In this document: positions 4,032-5,332 of the stretch, in pieces | Layout of the letters: each line of letters opens with the position of its first letter | How positions within the stretch are numbered: position 1 is the stretch's first letter | Assembly (NCBI GenBank): GCA_022566975.1 | Contig: JADFHV010000168.1 | Coordinates: 1-5,332 of the forward strand | Direction of reading: 5' to 3' | Length of the DNA stretch: 5,332 bases | Source of the DNA: Chloroflexota bacterium | GTDB taxonomy: Bacteria > Chloroflexota > Dehalococcoidia > SAR202 > UBA11138 | Position numbers and translations under genes: made by a program | The notes under the pieces: model-generated | Database searches by the model: none | What the model saw: the letters and a program-made list of their open reading frames with translations, nothing else | What the model was told of the DNA's origin: nothing

Positions 4032-5332
4032 GTGGCCAAGCGCACCCCCCTCTCCCAAACCGTGTCCCAAGCCGCCCCTCCGGGCCGCCGCGTCTTCTAC
4101 GGCTGGTGGCTCGTTGGACTGGCCGTCTTCTTGCTGACGCTGATGTCGTCGACCAGCTTCCAGGGGCTGGGCATGTATCTGGTGGTCCTGGAGCGGAAGT
4201 TCGGCTGGAGCCGCACCATCCTGTCCGCCCCTTTCGCTCTCGCGAGGGTACAGGGGGCCGTCATCGGGCCCCTGGAGGGCTGGCTGATAGACCGCATCGG
4301 CAGCCGGCGCATGATCCTCATCGGGTACACCCTGATGGGGATAGGGTTCATCCTCTTCTCCCAGATACACAGCATCTGGCAATACATCCTGGCCTACGTC
4401 GTCATCTCCCTGGGCGGAGGGTTAGGCGGATGGCTCGCCGTGATCGCGATGGTGAACAACTGGTTCGTACGTCGCCGCTCGTTCGCCCTGGCGACAGCGA
4501 TGTCCGGGGTCCACCTCGGAGGCTTCCTCGTCTACGCCCTCGCGTTCGGGCTGGAGTCCCACGGCTTCCGCACCACGACCATGGGCATCGGGATCTTCCT
4601 GCTGGCGACGGCACTGCCGGTGACCCGGTTCATCCGGAACCGCCCCGAGGACATAGGGCTGACGCCGGACGGGGACACGCCGGAGACCGCCGGTGCGCCG
4701 CCCGAGTCGGCCGGCGAGGTAGCCGAGGACCCGACGCCGGAGCCCGACTTCACGGCGAGACAGGCCATGCGTACTCCGGTATTCTGGGTCCTCGCCCTGG
4801 TCCACATGACCTCGACGATATCCATCGTGACCCTGGCCGTCCACCTCGTCCCCAAGCTCAACGATATGGGCTTCTCCCTGACCGGTGCCGGCATCGTGAT
4901 TTCTACCACCACCGGGGTCGCCATAGTGACGCAGTTCGCCGCCGGATACCTCGGCGACCGGTTACCCAAGCCGCCGCTGATCTTCGTCTTCCTGCTCTTC
5001 CAGGCGGTCTCGATGCTGTTGCTGGCGCTGGCAGAGGACAAGAGCCTGGCCTTTGTCTTCGCGGTCCTGTACGGCTTCGCCATCGGCGGGCGGGTCCCGT
5101 TGATGACCGCGATCAGGGGTGACTACTACGGGCGCAAGGCGTTCGCCACCATCATGGGACTCTCGATGCTGCCCAACAACTTCGGCATGATGGTCGCCCC
5201 CATTTTCGCGGGCTACATGTTCGATAAGACCGGTACTTACGAGGTCCCCTTCCTGAGTTTCGCGGCGCTGGCCTTTCTGGGCGCACTCGGCATGTTTTTC
5301 GTCCGAAAGCCCAAGACACAGAGGCGAGACGT
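4032..5332 (+). CDS. MFS transporter, oxalate/formate antiporter or monocarboxylate-like (3' end outside window)
   Basis: The 433 residues present form a 12-helix major facilitator of the OFA/MCT-like type, a proton- or ion-coupled carrier of small organic solutes in the inner membrane. Seen: VFYGWWLVGLAVFLL as helix 1 (about 21-37), FGWSRT (57-62), the MFS motif A between helices 2 and 3 as G83-W-L-I-D87-R88-I-G90-S-R92-R93, a glycine-rich helix 4-5 region (128-133), a RPEDIGL segment (204-210), and a Pro/Glu-rich central cytoplasmic loop (about 211-240). The second half carries a motif-A echo, GYLGDR (305-310), and ends in a basic KPKTQRRD tail. Only a few residues are likely missing. GTG 4032 is the first start after an in-frame TAG at 4020-4022; there is no Shine-Dalgarno. 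GTG 4062 is an alternative. A long overlapping frame from 3995 is rich in Arg and Pro and is a shadow. The substrate cannot be told from the sequence. Confidence 0.9.
   Translation, partial: MAKRTPLSQTVSQAAPPGRRVFYGWWLVGLAVFLLTLMSSTSFQGLGMYLVVLERKFGWSRTILSAPFALARVQGAVIGPLEGWLIDRIGSRRMILIGYTLMGIGFILFSQIHSIWQYILAYVVISLGGGLGGWLAVIAMVNNWFVRRRSFALATAMSGVHLGGFLVYALAFGLESHGFRTTTMGIGIFLLATALPVTRFIRNRPEDIGLTPDGDTPETAGAPPESAGEVAEDPTPEPDFTARQAMRTPVFWVLALVHMTSTISIVTLAVHLVPKLNDMGFSLTGAGIVISTTTGVAIVTQFAAGYLGDRLPKPPLIFVFLLFQAVSMLLLALAEDKSLAFVFAVLYGFAIGGRVPLMTAIRGDYYGRKAFATIMGLSMLPNNFGMMVAPIFAGYMFDKTGTYEVPFLSFAALAFLGALGMFFVRKPKTQRRD

Noticed and set aside
3995..5122. 375-codon plus-strand open frame overlapping the transporter
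   Set aside because: Its product is dominated by Arg, Pro, Gly and His with no hydrophobic segments. The frame from GTG 4032 gives a complete MFS pattern including motif A, so this is a shadow.
1..5332. CRISPR array, insertion sequence, toxin-antitoxin or defence genes
   Set aside because: No regularly spaced repeats, transposase or integrase motifs, or paired small toxin/antitoxin frames were found on either strand.

Overview
The window is 5.3 kb of GC-rich bacterial chromosome with ordinary housekeeping content. Several weak hints suggest Chloroflexota of the Dehalococcoidia/SAR202 type, probably a metagenome-derived genome: high GC combined with frequent ATA isoleucine codons, an OFA/MCT-like MFS transporter with a GWW N-terminus, and a GTAGGG...CCCTAC palindrome between convergent genes. 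This placement is inference and is not proven by any marker gene.

Layout, left to right. A minus-strand tRNA with anticodon CAT (about 60-139) lies back to back with a plus-strand class I aminotransferase, and both are driven from divergent promoters within 157-233. The aminotransferase is broken into an N-terminal catalytic frame (274-1215) and a C-terminal frame (1212-1520). The break is caused by an extra 65-bp segment that repeats, in diverged form, the coding stretch before it. A 110-bp gap with a strong palindrome (1543-1589) separates it from a convergent minus-strand threonine synthase gene (1631-2731). A 264-bp divergent intergenic region follows (2732-2995). It holds a near-consensus thrC promoter, a possible extended -10 promoter facing right and a 12-bp direct repeat. 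Rightward from there are a YihY/BrkB-family inner-membrane protein (2996-3970) and, 61 bp later, an MFS transporter that starts at GTG 4032 and runs off the right edge.

Functionally, the aminotransferase (probably acting on aspartate or related amino acids) and threonine synthase both touch aspartate-family amino acid metabolism, but they are convergent and not an operon. The two membrane proteins are co-directional and may be co-transcribed, with no evident functional link.

I see no defence system, mobile element or obviously new multi-gene system. The observations most worth checking are the tRNA, whose 3' acceptor strand appears displaced by a 9-nt insertion, and the aminotransferase, whose two halves look like they come from two diverged homologues. 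Next come a dyad overlapping both -35 boxes of the divergent promoter pair and the possible leaderless starts on the right half.
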